Positions 22,533 to 34,974 of a DNA stretch of 64,000 bases are shown here, in pieces. The translations under genes and the position numbers were made by a program. Below the pieces are notes generated by a model. That model did no database searches. It was not told where the DNA came from and worked only from the letters and a program-made list of their open reading frames with translations. Source of the stretch: Protula sp. h YS-2021 (Eukaryota > Annelida > Polychaeta > Sabellida > Serpulidae). Positions within the stretch are counted from its first letter, which is position 1; each line of letters opens with the position of its first letter. The stretch lies in contig OX457024.1 in the NCBI GenBank assembly GCA_949752745.1, forward strand, positions 55,182,510-55,246,509. Direction: 5' to 3'.

Positions 22533-24200
22533 ACCCTCTATAGTTCTCAGACCTATTCGCCTCGTCTAAATATATGAAGAAGTCGGGGGCAGCGGCGCCG
22601 TCGCGGTGATGGGGTTCAGCTGTTTTAGGAGACATCAGCGCTCAAACACCGTCCATTGCGATTTGTACATCGACTTAGAGGACTTTGCATGCATGTCTTG
22701 CATGTGCTGCTGTGAGAAACTCTGTGCTTCTAACCAGCCCGCTGTATGCACCACAGGTGCAGTTTAGCTCCCACGGTTGCTGATGGTTGTAGGGCCAATG
22801 CGGTTGGTGGGCATATTACTAGCCTGATGGGCAGCGGGTACGGCAGCGTCGAGGGGTTATCTGCGGTTAGCAACAACATTCAGGACCGATTCTCCCATCA
22901 AATGGGTGACTGGATTCTGGGGAGTGCATACAGAACGTCCGATGGCCATTGGCAGATGACAGCATCGCTGCCCTGCGCCTCCAGGTTTGGACATGGTGAT
23001 ATGAACTGTACCAACTGTTTTGATGGTCTGGTCGCGAACAGATTCACCCGTGGTGGCCCCAGGGCCAAATGCTCCAACACCCACTGAAAATAGACTTCCA
23101 TTCTCCAGGCAGTACTTGAACTTGTCTGGAAGCCATGTCTGCCAGCACGTTGAGGAAGCATGGAATATGATGTGGTAAGAACGTAATCTGGTGTGACACT
23201 GCCAGATGCCACATGCTAAAAATATGTGAAATGAATTCTAAATTAAAGTTGTTTTGAAATCATAATGTCCTCGACCAAAACTGTTCAAAATTAAGGGAAT
23301 AATGAATTTCAACAACTTGAAATTATACAATGGCTAATCATCAAGTGACATTCTTAACCACTGGCTATCATTAGTATCGTTGGCGCCATTTTGGTTTAAA
23401 ACAACAACACCACTGGAATGTGATGAATTTTATTTTAAATGTTGGATTAATGTGGCAAAAGTAAAACTTAAGCTTTTCTTTGAACACTGTTGAAGCAAAT
23501 TTGCAGCATACTATATATTATATATTATAGTATATTTCATATACTGAAATTAAGCAGTAGTCAATAAAATATTTAGCCAACATTTGCTCCAATAGTGTTT
23601 AATTAAATAGAAAATTGACAGTCTGTTAGAATTCAAGTTTGAAATTCTTAATTGTTGTTAATTCTACACTAGTTTATTTGGAGTGTACTTACGGCCCGTT
23701 TGTGGTGTTGTAGGTATAAAACAAGCCTATACAATTTGTACCCGAAATTTGTTGAATCCAAAAGTGCAACACATTGCAACACACTGTGAAAAGATGTGAA
23801 CTGATGTGATCAGAACTGAATTTGAACTGATTAAAAAAATTGTCATGAACTCGGAGTCACAATTGTTTAATTTTATACAATCACGACACTTGGTCTGTCA
23901 CCTCCATCAAATCCAGTGGCCTAGTGTCCCTTGCTTCCTTACGTAACTCACTGTGGTGGAGTTGTCTATCAGGCAAAGCACTTTCACATGATGGTACAGC
24001 TTTAATAACGGCCTGTGCGTATTCTTATTGAGGCTATGCTGCCTTCGAAGAAAAACGATGCTTAGCGGCGTGACCTTTTGTGTGAGTTGCTCTCGTCGCT
24101 CTTTCTTGTCCGAGCCCTGCTCGAACCTCACTTCGTTTAGGATCATCTGGCCGATCCAATGGCAGGCACAAGCCATTTGTATGAACAGAAATTTCATTTT
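22533..24200 (-). mobile_element. DIRS-like element remnant (copy 3), interrupted
   Basis: 24197-23907 encodes an RNase H piece with 'VLCLIDNSTTVSYVRKQGTL'. 23212-22898 has 'GPPRVNLFATRPSKQLVQF', the block following RNase H in DIRS. 22740-22533 encodes the recombinase start ('MYKSQWTVFE', 'DFFIYLDEANRSENYRG'). The segment 23216-23884 does not fit DIRS and interrupts it. The remnant lacks RT and the recombinase catalytic half. Confidence 0.7.
23216..23884. other. AT-rich insertion inside DIRS copy 3
   Basis: Very AT-rich sequence without coding potential between two parts of the DIRS remnant. 'actatatattatatattatagtatat' at about 23510 is a small palindrome. It may be a miniature element, but its ends are not clear. 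Confidence 0.45.
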
Positions 24201-25289
24201 GGTTTCGATCGTAAATAACGAGACACGTATGCATAATGTACTGAATTAGTGGCGGATTTGCCTAAAACCTATCTTAGGTAGTGCCCCAGTATCTTAGGTG
24301 TTGTCCCAATATTTCAAGTGGTGCCCAAGTGATTATTCCTCCTAATGCGACAGTAATAAACAAACAGAAATGGCGTTTCTTATTCGTGGAATTTTGCCTG
24401 GAAGTGCGGTATATTAAGAGATTTATACTGATCCACTTTGCATTTGAAAGGAAATATTAAAAGGCGAAATGTGCACGGACCATCCACGGTTCACCATACC
24501 CAGATGCAAGTTGTCGGATACGTAAGGTCTAAATACGCGACACAACAAAAACGACACAAGTAATATACATATATATATATATATGTTCCTGTCTTCACAG
24601 CGAAGTCAGAGCCTGTGGTCGTAAGCTCAAAGTGAAACCGGAGCTTTTTTGTGAAACCGGACCCAAAACCCAGGGTCTACATTCACAAACCGAGTTATCA
24701 TAACCATGATTTCAATTGCGAGATGGGCTTTCATATGTCCAAAAACGCCTGGTGTATTTTTGGGGCAAAATTTTAGTTTATTTTAGTTTATACACTTCCC
24801 AATAGGGGGAGACCCACCGTGAGCGAGCACATGGCATGTTAATTAAAACTTGTGGTTTCCACATGGTTTGAGCGAATCAAGTTGTTTCCACATGGTTTGC
24901 ACCTATTTTCTCGACCAATGAATGAAGAACACTTGAAAAAGCACGTGTTGGGGGACTTCATGAGATATGGGGGTGTCACCTTTTTTGTTTACAACATTTC
25001 CCAAGTCCTAGCAGCTTGTTTTCCCTGTAGCAGCTCATAAACGTATAGCAAAGTGAAAAATGGTGTTTATTTTTCTGTAAAACAGTGTTTTTTATAACTT
25101 TTACTTGTTTTCTACAAAAGCATATTTTACAATAGTTACATTCAAGGCTTTCACCCATATTGTGAAATGTCCGTTTTCACGGTGTGTGTATGTATCTTTT
25201 CTATAACTTTGCATTGTCCTTCTTTTTAAGCTTCAAATTATCAATAGCTCAAGCTATTTCCATTGTCCTTTTTTTACAATATATGTTAA
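24201..25289. other. Intron sequence before the inverted repeat arms
   Basis: Contains a (TA)n run at 24565-24584 and tandem-like 'cttaggt.gt.ccc' words at 24280-24330. 'gtaagctcaaagtgaa' at about 24621 reappears in reverse complement near 44940, at the far side of the inverted block. No gene is supported. Confidence 0.4.
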
Positions 25290-27540
25290 AAATGTTATTT
25301 TATCTCCATTAGAATTAGCTGTGTTTGGCGGTAATTTTTTTTAAAATTTACTTTTTGTGTTTGAACTGGTGATGGGTTCAAAAATGCTTGACTGACGGCA
25401 TTAATTGCTCTTTATGTAAGTGCCGATCTGAATATATTTTTTAGTTTAATGTTTTAACTTGATTTGTTTTAACGGTTCCAAACCATGAACTTTACTTTCT
25501 CTTTATTCGAGTAGTGATTTTTAAGCACTGATATTAAATACCACTATGTTCATACCTCTTTGGTATGCACACAGTGGTATTTTTTTTGTCAATGTATGGT
25601 GACTAGATTCGACTGAATATTAAATTCCTCTAATGATTTCTAGAGGAGTGTGGATACAACACAAAACATGAAGAGAAATGGCTTGCGTTTCTCATAGATT
25701 ACTCTTTTCACCCGAAACTGCGGTCCTTATAATTAAACATTTATTTTCTTTTGTCTCTATTTCTATTAGCTCAGTTTGTCCGTAAATTTGGTAAGAATTG
25801 CTTTGCTTTTTTACAATGATAGATCTAATATCCCTTGTATGACGGCCATAATTGTTTTTTGTACTTACGTATATTAAAGATTCGCCAACCTTAGATGTTT
25901 GTTATGTGAGGAATAAGATAGACTTAACACTTTTAATGTCAGGCAGCGGAAATTCACAAACCGCTTGAGAAAATGCTGGCTGCACCCGATATTCCATGTC
26001 GTACTGTTAGAGTAATATTGTATTAAAAAAATTAAGATCTAGTTACAAGGTTACAGTTGGCGTTAAAGTCTCACACTTTTCAAATTAGCATTTCTACAAT
26101 TGAAAGAAAAGAGAACAACTTTTTATGCTTGTAATTTCTGGTAAATTTCGGTTTTCCGGTTCAATATAATAGTTTGCAGACTGTTTCTCGTATTTACATG
26201 CTATTTTTCTCAGTTTACTTGTTATTTATCTGAATGTGCTATAGACGACATCATACATATATTTTTCTCTTATCTCTATTAAAATTAGCTGTCTTTGCAC
26301 ATGCGGTTAGAATCTTCTAATTTTCCTTTTGGATAGATGGGCCCAAAATCGCTGCGAATGACTGTGTTTATTTTCTTTTCATTGGGGCTATGATCTTAAA
26401 ACGCTTCAATTTTCTACAATTGCGTGGACAAATCTCTTATGTGTGCGTTTTATTATTTTTTCGTAAAGAAATAGGGTCTGTTTACTCTGGAATGTTAGAT
26501 TTCTCTGAGGAGCTTTGTTTTGACTAAGTGTAACTGCTCGATATATTGTCATTATTTTTCTGATTGTACAGACCAAGGTCTTCTGAAAGTGAAATTGTTA
26601 TTGTTTATGACGTAATTCTTGAGGCCATCCCGTCTCCTGTTGATATTTCTGCTTTTGAGAAAGAAAAATATATTCTTAAAAAAATCGTGAAAGCGGATCC
26701 TTAGAATAAACAATCTTAGGTATCGCAACATTGATATGGGCTGTCTTGAAAAAGTGGGCCAAATTTACTTTAAATCCACTCCCACTCCCACCTACGCCCA
26801 AGAACCAAGTTATTTATCGGGAGACATTTGAAACAATACTTTTAATGTCACGCAACGGAAATTCACAAACTCCTTGAAAAAATGCTGGCTACGCCCGATA
26901 TTCCATGTCGTACTGGAGTGGTATTCTGCTCTGTCCTTATTTTTAAGGATGTCCTTATTTTTAAAATTAGGATAAAAATTAAGGATGGGCATCTAATCTA
27001 AAGAATAAGGACGTCCTTAAATATAAGAACAGAGCAGAATACCACCCCTGTTTGAGTGACATTGAATAAAAAATGACTTTTAAGATCTAGTTACAAGGTT
27101 TTTATTGGCCTTTAAGTTTTATACACTTTGCAATTCAGCATTTATACGATTGAAAGAAAAGAGAACAACTTTTTATGCTTGTATTGTGTGATAAATTGCG
27201 GTTGTCAAAGTGGGGAAGATTAATATAATAGTTTGTAGGGGGATTCTCACATTTACACGCTATTTTTCTTGATGGGAATTGATGGGCCCAAAAATGCCTC
27301 AGTGACTGTCTTAATTATCTTGTTGCTGATATTTTGATCTTAAAACGCTTAAATTTTCTACAACTGTATGGATACATCTTACATATGCGCGCTGTAAGTT
27401 TTATTTAGTTAAGGCATGGGGTTCGGATACTGTGCAATATTACATTCTTCTGAAGCTTTTTGTTCAGACTTAGTGTAAATATTGTAGAAATTGTCATTGA
27501 TTTCCTGATTGCATGGAGCAAAGTCTTCTTAAATTAAATT
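25290..27540 (+). repeat. Left arm of inverted repeat block, tandem 0.6-0.9 kb units
   Basis: At least three partial units are visible. The marker 'gaaagaaaagagaacaactt' occurs at about 26100 and 27150; 'atattccatgtcgtactg' occurs at about 25990 and 26900. The same sequences occur in reverse complement at 40800-44150. 25510-25720 matches the reverse complement of 41150-41350 closely ('gaagagaaatggcttgcgtt'). No coding potential. Confidence 0.75.
26926..27055. mobile_element. Hairpin MITE of about 130 bp
   Basis: 'gtggtattctgctctgt' at the left is mirrored by 'acagagcagaataccac' at the right, and the inner part is also palindromic ('aaggatgtcctta' and 'aaggacgtcctta'). It interrupts one repeat unit of the left arm, since the other copies continue straight through this position. 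Confidence 0.8.
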
Positions 27541-27714
27541 ATTTAGGGTGGGTTGCAACCCTGAATTCCCTCCCTTTGTTTCCACTACTGGTGACAGTCA
27601 TTGTTCAGATTTGCTTCCGCATTGCACGTAATTAAAAGTGTGAAGTTGAATTTCTTTTGAAAATGTGTTTGCCTTCTTTGATTGTGGTTCTTGTGCAGTG
27701 CTTCGGAAGCAGTA

Positions 27715-27716
<2 letters not shown>

Positions 27717-27768
<52 letters not shown>
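27717..27768. repeat. (GA)n microsatellite
   Basis: About 26 uninterrupted GA units. The Ser/Leu-rich ORFs across it are artefacts. Confidence 0.98.
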
Positions 27769-27769
<1 letters not shown>

Positions 27770-28035
27770 AATGCATGGGGGAGGGTTAATTGACAGCAGC
27801 CTATGCGCATGAATATGGATTGAGTGCAAGCAAGTGATCTCAGACTTGCATTTAGAGCCAGCAATCAGCGTCTTTGAAATTCAGAAAATGCTGCATATTC
27901 TATGCAGCGGGATTAAGTCATTTTAACGCGCGAAAATAAGACCCTTTAAAGTACTTATTTTCTTTTTTTCTTTGTGTGTTTTGTTTTACTACTGTTTAGA
28001 TACGGTGAAATTTTGATCACATAATTGTTTTTAGC

Positions 28036-30651
28036 TTGAAAGATGAGCTCTCAAAAGGAGATATTAGAACTATTTTGGTGTCCGGATGCCGCGTTTTTAT
28101 GATGTTAGTTGGCCGGCGAGCGTGGCTTGCATCCTTTGTTCGGCGCCATCAAGACTGGAAAGACGCAATTTTTTACCAAAATAAGGATAGCTTATTGTGG
28201 ATGTGTTTTGTGTGGATAAAATATCATACCGAAGGTAAGTAATAAGAGTGAAAGTGCACTGTATTTGTCTTTTTTTTGCAGTAAAAGTGGTATTTTACCT
28301 TTGATAATGTTTGCGGTGGAAACTTTTGAAATATTTCAGTACACTGAGAACTATCACCGGACTTTTTCCTTTGTTAATGTTGTTAATTACAATTGCGTAC
28401 ACGTTTAAAACAACGCCGTTCAAAGCCGTAGTTTTTTTTGCATACGAGTGACTTTGGAAATTTCAGATTCAGATCTAATTTCTTCTTAAATCCGCAATTT
28501 TTTCTGTAATTTTAATGGTATATGATCAATGAATTATACGGCAACGTTTTTTATCGTGGTTATGGTTATACTTTAATTCAAAAAGTTCTCTTAAGTCCAG
28601 GTTCCCTGAGATTAAAATGACACCCCCAAGAAAAAGTTATCTCCCTCTTATGTATTGTATTTCTTCTTTTTCTCCAAGCAGCGCAGTTATATCAGTTTTT
28701 TTGTAAAAAGAAAAGGGCTAGACTCAGCTTGGAGTTATTTTTGGCAGAGGTTTGGAGGACAGTGTCGTGCTATAAGTTAAAAACCCATTAACCGTTCCGA
28801 CTTTGATTTCTGATCCTTGTGTGTGTGTGTCAGGGTTCGCGCTGGATTCTCAGGAAAGTAAGTCAAAAAGGAAAGTATGACTCAATTGGGTCCAGAAAGG
28901 TGGGTTCCGAAAAAGTGACTCATTTCGTAAAAATGTCCAAAAAGTGGACAAAAACCCCGTCAACGCAAACCCTGGTGTGTGTGTGTGTTTTTTTCTGTGT
29001 TTGTGATAGGGTTTCTCTGTTTCTTATGTGGGAGGGCGGCGAATGTTGTATTTAATTGTAATCCTGATTCCATTCAGTCAGATGGCTGTACTATGTTCTT
29101 TGTCAATTATTGCAATCAGGACTTGATTAGGAGTGATTTGATTATCTTTGTCAATTGTTTAAACCCTTTCTCCTTGGGTCCAATTGGAGCGGAATTTTTT
29201 CGCTTACCTATGTATTTTTGGAATAATTATTAAAGAATGTTGTGTTTTGTTTCAATATGTGTAAAGTTTATATATTCTTTGAAAGTAGACCTCACGGCTT
29301 TCGCATGAAACTGGCATAAACAAGCAATACACAGTGGCTGTGCAAGGGCTGCAACTAGTTTTTTTATTCATTTTGGGGAGATTCTGATATCACCTGCATT
29401 TTTTTATATTCTATTCAGGGTTCGCGTTGGTGAGGTTTTTGTCTACTTTTTGGGCATTTTTTTTTAAATGACTCTGACCCAACCGAGTCACACTTTCCTG
29501 TTTTGATTCACTTTCCTGAGAACTCAGCGCGAACCCTGCTATTGTTTGCCAAAAAGGGTTCTTAAACATTTGTTTCATTTTTGGAACGGTGTATTTTTAA
29601 ACCCGGAATTGCTTTTGGCTCTTAATTTGCCCTGTATATATATATATATTTGGTGCCTGATTGAGTCTAACTACCAAAATATTATCTCCAAAATATGTTT
29701 GGCGAAACCGTATTTCACTTAAAACATTGATAAAAATACAATTTCTGAATTAAAAACAGTTGGAGTGTAAGCGATGAAGTAGTGTGACAGTCAGAATCAA
29801 ACACACCGGTAGTAAAATTATGTGACAAGTAACGCTTTCTAGATGCGTAAATCAAACTTCTGCACTAGTACATATTTTTCTTGCTGTTATTCTACAGGTG
29901 AAGAAGAGCACAAGCCAAGTTTTAAAATAGAAGTCAGGGATTCGGACCTGGCAGGGACTCTACTTGGGGTTATCAGTGCAGTGAAGCCGGGAGGGGTTCG
30001 ATTTATCCATGACTCGTCACCAGAAAGTACGTATGAATCGGATTTTTTACCAGCATTTCTACCTTTGTCTAAAAGGATTTGGGGAAGTTAATTGTCATTT
30101 TTTTATTCCCCACAGGGGGAATATATGTGATCGACCGCTTGTCGGTCGGTCGGTCGGTCTGTCATCAAGAGCTTGTTAACGCGACAACTTGCTGCAACTG
30201 CTGCAACTGATAAACTGCTGCAAGCATTTTACTGAAATTTTGTATGTGGCTTCTATGGTAACAAACACAGATCGATACTGTAAATGGGCCAGGTTCGTCC
30301 AAGGAAAATGGACAAGCTGGACTTAGAAAATTTCAGCTCTTGATTGCCTATTGATAGCCATGTTTAACTGGTGCGGGGGGGGGGGGGGGGGGTTGTGGGG
30401 TATGTATGGGCTATGCGCACTGTTCCAGTTAATTTTGTCATGATTTCTATGTTGTTTTGTGTTACCTCGGACCCTTATAGGACTGCTTTAACTGGGATTA
30501 ATGAACTTAATGTTCAAAAAGGTTTATAATCCAGATAATTTTTTATATGATCAGAGAACGATAAAACTAACACCATTATTTTATTGTTGTCTTGCTTGTA
30601 GCTGCTGCAGATATTGCATCAGTTAAAAGAAAATGTCGGCGTTTTATTTGA
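28036..30651 (+). CDS. Putative small three-exon gene of unknown function
   Basis: Not recognised. A frame open from 28036 to 28234 ends at a strong donor, gtaagt. A second exon, 29898-30026, follows a good acceptor (ttctacag) and ends at gtacgt. A third from about 30612 follows 'cttgcttgtag' and stops at TGA near 30651. The phases join without a stop, giving about 120 residues with 'KPSFKIEVRDSDLAGTLLG' in the middle and a basic end 'KRKCRRF'. The start codon is uncertain. The gene lies inside the inverted repeat block and may belong to that element. Two MITEs and a repeat sit in or beside its introns. Confidence 0.4.
28832..28974 (+). mobile_element. MITE with CAGGGTTCGCG ends, copy 1
   Basis: Starts 'cagggttcgcgctgg' and ends 'caacgcaaaccctg', so the ends are inverted repeats. 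It is inserted in a (GT)n run that continues on both sides. A second copy in opposite orientation is at 29417-29540, with shared inner words 'tctcaggaaagt' and 'aaaaagt.gacaaaaacc'. Confidence 0.8.
29417..29540 (-). mobile_element. MITE with CAGGGTTCGCG ends, copy 2
   Basis: Inverted relative to copy 1 at 28832. The flanks read 'ctatt' on both sides, a possible 5-bp target duplication. It lies in the intron of the putative small gene. Confidence 0.8.
30112..30430 (+). repeat. Dispersed repeat with GTCGGTCG run, copy 1
   Basis: From 'ttattccccacagggggaat' to 'gggctatgcgcactg' the sequence matches 34975-35225 in the same direction ('atgtggcttctatgg', 'gccaggttc', 'ccaaggaaaatgga'). It includes four GGTC units and an 18-base poly-G run at 30375-30392. 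Probably a non-autonomous mobile element. Confidence 0.7.
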
Positions 30652-33600
30652 AGTTGCAAAAACAAGTCCATAAGCAGTTACTGGAGGCGCAGCCACCGTC
30701 GAAAAGCTTGAAACCGGTGCCACTTCAACGGAACCCACGCCTCCCTTCCTTGTTCAGCGTGAGTATTGCTTAAATGGTGTTATTTCAGTTAGCTAAAAGT
30801 TGGTGCGTCTTGGTTTCATATTCAGGGGAATGGTATTCTCCTTTACGTTTGTTGTAAATGTGAACTTGGATTTTTGTGTGTGAGTCCATGGATATTTCCT
30901 TAAAGTATTTAATGTTCTGTACTATATGGCTGAAGGTCTGTAATTAAAAACAAAACAAAAGAAACAACAAACAACAGCTCTCCAGTTTAATGCAGTTCTG
31001 TCTACAGAACTGAACATTTGGCCATTTTTAACGTCTGGGTATTTTAATTTTTTTGAGAAATTAGTTTCATCAGTAGGAAATGGTGATAGTAACACTATTG
31101 AGAGTCGTATTTGCTGGGTAATTGGATAATTGTGCTTTATAGCTGAAAAAACGATGCATAGTCTATCTCTTTTTAGACCCCAACCTGGTGAACCCGAAGG
31201 GGTCTACAATATTGACCTCTGTCTCCGTCCGTCCGTCCGTCCGTCCGTTCGATCTTTGTACGCGCTATATCTATGGCACCCGAAGGGGTCTACAATATTG
31301 ACCTCTGTCTCCGTCCGTCAGTCCGTCCGTTCGATCTTTGTACGCGCTATATCTATGGCACCGTTCAACCGATTTTAATTTCCTTTTGCGCACAGAAAGA
31401 CCAAGTAGTGGAGCTGTGCGACGAAGCGTTATTTTTGGATTTCTCGCAAAATTACAAAAAATGCGGAAATTTTGAAATTTTTTGCGCTTGACACTGATTA
31501 TTGTGTCCGGTTTGGGTCTGTGCCTTCGACGATGGCTTATCTAATTTTTTTGTTTTTATTTCTTTTTCTTTTCATCAGAATATGGGGGCAAAGAACTGGT
31601 GCAAATTGGTAAAAAGTCGCAAACGTAAACTTGACGCAAGAACACCATATATAACATCTATAACACGTTTACCAAGTGCAAGTGTTGCTTTCGACGCTGC
31701 TACCTGCCGTGGAGGTGCAATCGATCCAACAAGTAGAATGTGACCCCGGGTAACCACAGCAACTCATAAGTTTGCAGCCACATTTAGAGGACCCCGCTTT
31801 TTCTGATCCTGAAGTGATCGGCCCATCCGATATCGAACTCCCTGAAAGTGTGATGAGTTAAATAAGCCGACAACTTTCACGACACGAATTAATAGGCACC
31901 ACTCGCAAACCATAAAAAACAATACTCAAGACCAGAAAATCCGTGGTATACACAGATTCGTCAAGCGAAGAGGATGGGCAAGAAGATCCCGATTATGCTA
32001 TTTCAGAATCCGAGGTCACCTCTCCTGCACCCACCACAATTCTAAAGAGAAAAAGGCGCCGCCACTCTTCTGAACGCAACTTAACTCCACGGAAAAAATC
32101 GTCTCCTTCCACTCATTCGGGACCTAGCACAAGTAAAAAAAATCTGGTACAAAAAACAACAAGGACACGCAAAACCAAAACCAAAAGGAAACTACAGGTC
32201 GACATAGAATCATCCAGTGAGAAAGAACAGGCTCCAGAAGTATTGCCTACATCCACTGCTGGTGCGACAGAAGAGACAGACACACAGCAGAAAACACAAG
32301 AACAGCTTCCAAATTTGGAAAATGTTAACACCGCCAAAAGAGTTCATGTTTGCTTCCTTTGCCACAAACCCTACCCAAAACTGGCCAGGCACTTTAAACA
32401 GAACACAAGAATGATACCGAAGTGAAAGCCATACTTTCTTTGCCAAAGGATACTCGAAAAGAAAGAGAGCGAAGGGAGATTTTTGGTACAACGTAAAGGC
32501 AAAAAAGATGGGAATAAAGAAGATCATAGAGAAATACAACAACCCTCATGGAAGAAAGAAAGGTACAAAAGAGAAAGTGCTTTTACCTTGCTTGTACTGC
32601 AGTGCGATGTTAAGTCAGGAGTACCTGTGGAAACACCAATTAAATTGTATATTAAACCCAAACAAGGAAGTTCAACAATCCAAAGAAATGGCGCGCCCTA
32701 AAAATGTGGTTCAAGTAGCCAGAGAAAGGTTTATGGCAAGCCAAACCGATTTGAAAGCCGGTCAAAGAATTTTATCAAAAATGCGTCAAGACGAAATATA
32801 CAACGTCATTATTGAAGATTTCCTTCTCCTAATTTTTTTTCGAGCATCGTTGCAAGAAGTGTGGTTTCCTTGAAATTAACGACAACAGAGTTTTACAACA
32901 TACACGAGAGCTTGCTAAATTTCTGATGATCTGCAGACAACATTTTCCGGAACAGCTGAAAGACTTCTTGTCCATCCTCAATCAAGCGAATTTTGATATT
33001 TTTATGAGATGCGTCAGGGTCCACTTTCAAACCGAGGACGCGACCCACATGAGAACCCCCTCCGTGGTGTTGAAGTTAGGCCACTACATCAAAGATGTGG
33101 CTTCTGCGTATAGTAACCATCTGTGTAAAAAGTTGCAGCCTTCTCAAGGTTGATGGAGAAAGAGTACACCTTCGAAAGCAGTAAGACGTTGTTCATTTTG
33201 AAGGAAAGAAGATTCAACAAAGATAAAATAATGCCTCTTTTCAAGGATATCGAGACAGTTATGAAACACATAGACAACAAATTACAAGCGCTAACAGGAA
33301 AGGATGGAGAAGATGCTTATGTGCAATCGACCAAGTACAATATACGTAAGATCATTATGTTTAATATGAAAAGAAGAGGAGAATTGGAGGGCATGCAGCT
33401 GCAAATATTAATGGGCGGTCTAGGAAGCACAGGTCAAGCTGACCAAGAGGTGTTGGACAGCCTCGACGAATATGAAAAATTCCTCTCAACAAGAGTTTGA
33501 TGTGTGGAATTCCTGGGAAAGCGAGCCCGAAAAGTGGCGATTTTTTAACGAGTTCAATGCAGAAAAGCTTGCTAGACAGCGGAACAGCGGAAAGCCTCGA

Positions 33601-33699
33601 GACATGTGTAACAAAAGGAGCTACACAGAAATGAGAGAAGACCCAACGTTTAGAGAAGTTGTTATTATAGAATCAGAATCGAGCGAAGTTGGACAGTAA
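30633..33699 (+). pseudogene. Zinc-finger/recombinase-like gene, first exon and broken main exon
   Basis: A first exon, 30633-30758 (ATG, 42 codons, donor gtgagt), is followed by a large region starting at about 31581. That region encodes an acidic/basic linker ('TDSSSEEDGQEDPDY'), a zinc-finger-like 'CFLCHKPYPKLARHFKQ' near 32350, and a second Cys/His motif 'CLYCSAMLSQEYLWKHQLNC' near 32590. A core follows with 'TPSVVLKLGHYIKDVA', 'FNMKRRGELEGMQL' and 'LGKRARKVAIF'. I recall this order from a multi-copy family of uncharacterised animal proteins with a tyrosine-recombinase-like second half; here that half is truncated. At least four frameshifts or stops are present. Confidence 0.55.
31170..31366 (+). 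repeat. Two tandem 86-bp units with CCGTCCGTCC runs
   Basis: 'acccgaaggggtctacaata' occurs at 31192 and 31278, each followed by 'tccgtccgtc' runs and 'gatctttgtacgcgctat'. It is a dispersed repeat. The Arg/Pro/Ser ORFs here are artefacts. Confidence 0.85.
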
Positions 33700-33914
33700 A
33701 TAAAAACTTCAGTTATTGAAAACGTAAGTAAATGAATCAGGAGAAATGGGACAGTAAAAAATATACAAGTACCAGAGAAGCGCAAGTCAGTAAATGAATC
33801 GGGCGAAATGGAACAGGCTTTGCTGTCAGATGTAACATTCAGTAGGAAGGAAAATCTAGAAAATTAAAGAACAATCTGTTTCAAAGGTCTGCTTTTATGC
33901 TTATTTTAAAACAG

Positions 33915-34031
33915 AGTCGGAAGAGGAGGAGGGTCAAGAGCCGGAAGATGAAGCTGCTACTTCAAGTGTGCCAACAGCTACCAAAAAACGGAGAAAACCT
34001 AAATTTGAGCGTCATTGGGATTCTGGTGATG
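33915..34031 (+). pseudogene. Downstream exon A of the zinc-finger/recombinase-like gene
   Basis: Preceded by 'tattttaaaacag' and followed by gtaagc. It encodes an acidic stretch, 'SEEEEGQEPEDEAATSS', then a basic one, 'KKRRKPKFERHW'. The phase (one base left over) fits exon B at 34509 exactly. Its own reading is intact, but the upstream main exon is broken. Confidence 0.55.
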
Positions 34032-34508
34032 GTAAGCTTTATCTTAACTTATGACTTTGACTTGTCTGTCCGTCAGCACAGTGCTCAGTAACTTCTTTTA
34101 TGTCGTAATTATTCTGTCACCAAGATTTTGATTTCACGGTGAATTCCGTTCATTTCTGCAGTCAAAAAATGCTTCGAAAACGTCACGCGTTTCTTTATCG
34201 GGTTCATGTATGGCTTTCACAAATTTCACCCACTGTGCTCCTGGTTGTTGAATCCAGTTATGCCAGACAGTTTCATACATTAATTATTAACTTTTTAAAA
34301 GGAATATAAATCATGTGTGGATCAAGTGGGTTAATTATTTACTGTTAAACATAGGTCGAGAATGAAAGGTATTGTAAGTTTTTCAAATTTTTTTAATGTT
34401 ACCAGTTTGGGGTTGCATTCAACTGAATAATAAGTATAACGTTTAAATTACAATGTGCATACACTGTTTAGTTTGCTGGGACTCCATATAATTCAATTAA
34501 TTTTGCAG

Positions 34509-34809
34509 AAACAAGCCGGAGTAGACGTTTGGATTTGTCTGACCTTGAAATCGCTGCGATAAAAGATAAGTTCCACACCGAGATCAAGCAGTGTTCCTTG
34601 CCATCAATGGAAGTTATCATGGAGAAAATTGGAGAGTCGGAAGTATTAACAGTTACTGCTCCAGACGATGTCGAAAAATGCTTGAAGAATTTGATAAAAG
34701 AAAGAAGCTTGAAGATCAACTCGGAAAAACACAGCAAAAAGCACAAAGTGAAAAGGCGCCGAGAGGATCCAGAAAGCGAGGCCGAAGAACCACGTCGTCG
34801 AGCTCCAAG
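34509..34809 (+). pseudogene. Downstream exon B of the zinc-finger/recombinase-like gene
   Basis: Follows 'cattaattttgcag'-type acceptor sequence. With the base from exon A it reads 'ETSRSRRLDLSDLEIAAIKD', then 'EVLTVTAPDDVEKCLKNLIK', and a strongly basic/acidic end ('KKHKVKRRREDPESEAEE'). A donor 'caagtaac' lies at about 34809. The frame joins exon C at 35276 in phase. Confidence 0.55.
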
Positions 34810-34974
34810 TAACTACATAAAGCTATTATTACACTTGAAGCAGTGTAATCTATAACTTTTAAATCAGACCTTTGCATAAAATAGGGATTTAGCTCTATAT
34901 TTAGTTCAAGTAGATGTGTCCCTGGAGTGTATGTTATTTTAAAGCTATTGATTCAATGTAAGAAGTTTCATTAT

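Noticed and set aside
27585..27864. Ser/Leu repeat ORFs
   Set aside because: They translate the (GA)n microsatellite.
31130..31378. Arg-Pro-Ser-Val repeat ORFs (also 35900-36531)
   Set aside because: Produced by CCGTCC-type tandem repeats; no protein signal.
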